DNA of 64,000 nucleotides from Dryas octopetala. Lineage: Eukaryota > Streptophyta > Magnoliopsida > Rosales > Rosaceae. The notes below the pieces were generated by a model. The model saw nothing but the letters and a program-made list of their open reading frames with translations, was not told the DNA's origin and did no database searches. Where the stretch lies: NCBI GenBank assembly GCA_963921425.1, contig OY992835.1, positions 26,487,322 to 26,551,321 on the forward strand, written 5' to 3'. Below, one piece after another: positions 60,954 through 64,000 of this stretch. Each line of letters begins with the position of its first letter. Position 1 is the first letter of the stretch. A program made the translations under genes and the position numbers.

Positions 60954-61968
60954 CAAGAAATTAAATTTCGGATTTGGAGGAAATGTGGATGGAAATTTAG
61001 AACATTTTTAAATTTGAACAAAAATTGGACGGAAATTGCTATGAAAATGCGGAAATTTTTAATGAAATTTGACTATATGTTTATTTAACATATTATCAAC
61101 TAAATTAATAAAAAACATTGAAGAAATGAAATTATATATAGGTTTTATGTGATATAAGGTGAATATAGTGCGTGTTGGAGCAAATACAGTAAAATAAATT
61201 AGTATAATGAATAAATAAAATTAGTATATTTTCAATACTGTATAATTTAATTATACACTAAAATGTAAACCCAAATACTCTTTACACTCTATAAATAATA
61301 TAGGGTATATACCCTATATTCTTTAGGATGTTTTTAATTATTTTTTAATACATAAATGTATTAGAGTTTAAGGTTTAAAATAACTAAACGAAATCTCAAA
61401 CTTTTTGTTTTCTTTCCAATTGCCAAAAGCCCTAGACCCCCCCTTTTTATTTTTATTTTTATTTCCTTACTTTTTTTCCCCGTGCGTGTCTCTGTGGTCT
61501 TGTTTTATTTATTTTTAATCTTTCCTTCCGTTTTTCTCGTGGCTGTCACCCAACCAAGCTTTGTCTTGAGTGAGTGTAAGAACTCAAATTTTGTTACGTA
61601 AATTTTTCAAATTTGCTTTAAGGTTTGTTTGAAAGAATTACAAATTTTCTTAAGTTTATTTGAACTAACTTAGACCTTTGATTGTGGTTTTAAAGCTTAG
61701 TTGTGTGGAAATAAATTTTAGAAAAAAAAATGAAGAATTTGACGATTTTGAGGTCGTAGAAAATTATTATTCATGAATATGAGTCCGTAGAATTTTTCGG
61801 TGAATTATTTGGAGTTTTGAGCTATTTTTGGTGAATTTTTGAAGTTAGAAAAAAAAAATTAAAAAAATTTCGGCGAAATGTTCACGAAAAATTGTTAAAT
61901 ATGTGTTCCGATATCAAAACCCTAAAAAAATGAAATTTTGGACGAAATTTTCAGAATTTAATAGCTTG
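60954..61968. mobile_element. Non-autonomous hAT element, copy 1, 1015 bp, GTTAGGTG target duplication
   Basis: The left end CAAGAAATTAAATTTCGG and the reversed right end CAAGCTATTAAATTCTG form short terminal inverted repeats. The 8-bp GTTAGGTG is perfect at 60946-60953 and 61969-61976. The interior shares about 500 bp with copy 2 (for example TTTATTTAACATATTATC near 61079). AT-rich, no transposase ORF. Confidence 0.85.
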
Positions 61969-61976
61969 GTTAGGTG

Positions 61977-62436
61977 TGAAATTTTAAATAATTTTTTGGG
62001 TGGTTTATGTCAGTCATATATTATGACAAAAAAAAACACTAAAATACAAAAAAAAAAAACAATAGAAAAATAGTTATACACTTATATTTAAAAAACACTT
62101 AAATAAAATACTTTGAGAAAAAGAAACAGTAAAATATGAAAAACATATATTTTTGGCAAAAGAAAAAAAACAGTAATATAGAATATTGTTACAAATAAAT
62201 ATAGTAAATTAAAATATTTACAATAAAAAATACTAAAATAAAATATTTTTTCAAAAGAAAACTATATATAGGAAAAAAAGCAAAAAGAATATGTAGACTT
62301 AAAAAATACTAAAACACAGAAAAGAAATTTATAGAAAAAAGTGAATGAGAAATTATTTTGAAAAAAAAAAAAGTAAAGTTAAATATTTTTAGAAATGACA
62401 ACAGCAAAATATACAAAAACGAATAAAATAGGTATA
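61977..62436. other. AT-rich spacer between the hAT copies
   Basis: A-rich sequence with recurring short words (ACTAAAATA, AAAAACA). No gene. Confidence 0.6.
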
Positions 62437-62444
62437 CCTTTAAC

Positions 62445-63938
62445 CAAGGAGTAAAATTTCGGTTTCGAGGAAATTTTCGATGGAAATTTCGATAAAAATT
62501 TCGATTTCGACAAAATTAGACAAAAACGACGAAAATTTCTATCAAAATACGGAAATTTTGAATGAAACTTGACCATATGTTTATTTAACATATTATCTAA
62601 TATATTGATAAAAAATATTGAAGAAATCAAATTATATAATAGATTTCATGTGATATAGGATGAATATAATGCGCGCTGGAAGTAAATATTGTTATATGAA
62701 ATTAGTATAATGAATAAATGAAATTAGTATATTCTATATTATCTATGCACTAAACCTTATATACTCTATATTATTTATGATATGATATAAGATATTATAA
62801 TTTAAGCCTTTTAGGGCATTTTTAATTATTTTTTATATAAAAATGTATTGGGGTTTAGGATTTAAAAACAACTAAGAGAAACTCCAAAAGAGCCAAACCA
62901 AACCTCAAACGAAATCTCAAACTTTTTTTTTTTCTTTCCAATTGCCCAAAGGCTTCAAACCCCAATCAAACCTAAAGCCTTTTCTTTCTTTCTTTTTCAT
63001 TTTTTTTTTTTCTTTCCTTCATGAAGATGAGTAATTTTTGTTTTTTATTAAAAAATCCAGCGTGATCAAATAGATACAAGTATGAATGTGTCATTCATCT
63101 TGATTGAGAAACATAATTTAAGTTACATATATTTTGAATAGTCAATGATAAACTAGAGTGCCTACTATTGTGTAGTCAAAAGCTATAATGTATTTGGTCA
63201 AAAAATAAAAAAACAAAAAGCTATAATGTATAACATTGACTAGTAGTCTAGTACTTATGATCTTTATCTAGTGCAGTAGTGCGTAACCAAAATGTTTTTT
63301 TTCGGCCATGAATTCCTTTTTTTTTTTTTTTCTTTCTTTTTTTCTCTTTCCTTTCCTTTCCTTTTCTTTTTTCTTCTTTCTTTCCTTCCCTCCTTGCCCG
63401 TGACTTTTTCCACCTTGCAGAGTTGCAGTGACTTCCTCTTCCCTCATTTCTCTCTCCCAGACCTGCGCAGTCTTCTCTCCTCCCTTTCCCTCCATGATTT
63501 CTTCCTTCCTCCTTCCTCCTCTCCCTCCCCGATATCCTCTCCTTCCCTAATCTCTTCTCTCTCTTCCCTCCTCAATCACCCTCCGATCTACCGCCTCCGA
63601 CGACATTTGGCGACGAGGCCAGCTCGCCTTTCCTCTCCTCTCTTCCTCTGGTGGCTGCTGCTAGAGTGTTAGACTGTTAGTGAAGATTGGGCTTTGTGAC
63701 TTCGGTAAGTTACAGCGAAATTTCGCCCAAATTTCGTCAAATTTCGTCGAAATTTGGAGAAATTTTACAAAAACATACTGGTTCTATAATCGAAATTTCG
63801 GGCGAAATTTAAGCGAAATTTCGGCGAAATTACTTAAATTTCGTCGAAATTTTTACGAAAAATAAGGGATATGTGATAAAATTTCGGTATCCCAAAAAAA
63901 CGAAAATTTCGCCGAAATTTTCGAAATTTCATTCCTTG
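62445..63938. mobile_element. Non-autonomous hAT element, copy 2, 1494 bp, CCTTTAAC target duplication
   Basis: The left end CAAGGAGTAAAATTTCGG and the reversed right end CAAGGAATGAAATTTCG are terminal inverted repeats of hAT type. The 8-bp CCTTTAAC is perfect at 62437-62444 and 63939-63946. GAAATTTCG and CGAAATTTC words crowd both ends, like transposase-binding subterminal repeats. The middle (63290-63660) is a CT-rich tract absent from copy 1, possibly a transposase-gene leader remnant. No transposase ORF. Confidence 0.88.
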
Positions 63939-64000
63939 CCTTTAACAAAAAACAGTAAAAAAGAAAGAGTAAAAAAATATTTATGTTGTAAGCCAGGTAC

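Noticed and set aside
63292..63672. 126-aa Phe/Ser/Leu-rich frame
   Set aside because: Translation of the CT-rich tract inside hAT copy 2.

Overview
This 64 kb window is nuclear plant DNA, most likely from a eudicot. The evidence is intron-rich GT-AG genes, AT-rich intergenic DNA, many small inverted-repeat transposons, a Ty1/copia element primed by initiator-Met tRNA, and plant-specific gene families (a chloroplast GAPA relic, PLS-type PPR, DUF761, LWD clock WD40). The species cannot be fixed from the sequence alone.

Layout. (1) 1-1.9 kb, +: 3' half of a NIPA8-like Mg2+ transporter. (2) 2-7 kb: transposon-rich spacer with two foldbacks, a GAAACTGCAGTTTC-type repeat, a PIF/Harbinger MITE (TAA target duplication) and a Mutator-like MITE (9-bp target duplication). 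(3) 7.2-7.9 kb, +: intronless DUF761 protein, followed by a near-perfect 196-nt hairpin. (4) 9.5-14.2 kb, +: nine-exon OTU deubiquitinase. (5) 14.8-15.75 kb, -: broken chloroplast GAPA gene that has lost its catalytic-Cys segment. (6) 15.7-19.4 kb: repeats. (7) 19.7-20.75 kb, -: intact LWD1/LWD2 WD40 gene. (8) 22.2-23.6 kb, +: PPR gene with a frameshift and a lost C-terminus. (9) 24.8-26.1 kb: two TIR elements, one 210 bp and one 924 bp. (10) 27.4-35.3 kb, +: 18-exon plastid acetyl-CoA synthetase that reads through to 767 aa. (11) 37.5-57.6 kb, -: 24-exon importin-13/transportin-like gene of 1009 aa. One of its introns holds a very young non-autonomous copia retrotransposon (LTRs identical by eye, 5-bp target duplication). 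(12) 58.3-60.8 kb: 2.5 kb array of a 12-bp telobox-containing monomer with orientation flips and higher-order periods. (13) 61-64 kb: two related non-autonomous hAT elements, each with its own 8-bp target duplication.

How the genes relate. From memory, the Arabidopsis relatives of NIPA8, GAPA, LWD and this PPR lie side by side (the At3g26630-At3g26670 interval), and GAPA2, LWD1 and the importin-like gene lie near each other around At1g12900-At1g12930. The window therefore looks like a descendant of that ancestral block, in which LWD, NIPA8 and the importin stayed intact while GAPA and the PPR decayed. The OTU, DUF761 and ACS genes are further residents.

Limits: exon borders were placed by hand from splice signals, reading phase and family knowledge, without transcript or homology searches. 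No tRNA, rRNA or CRISPR was seen.
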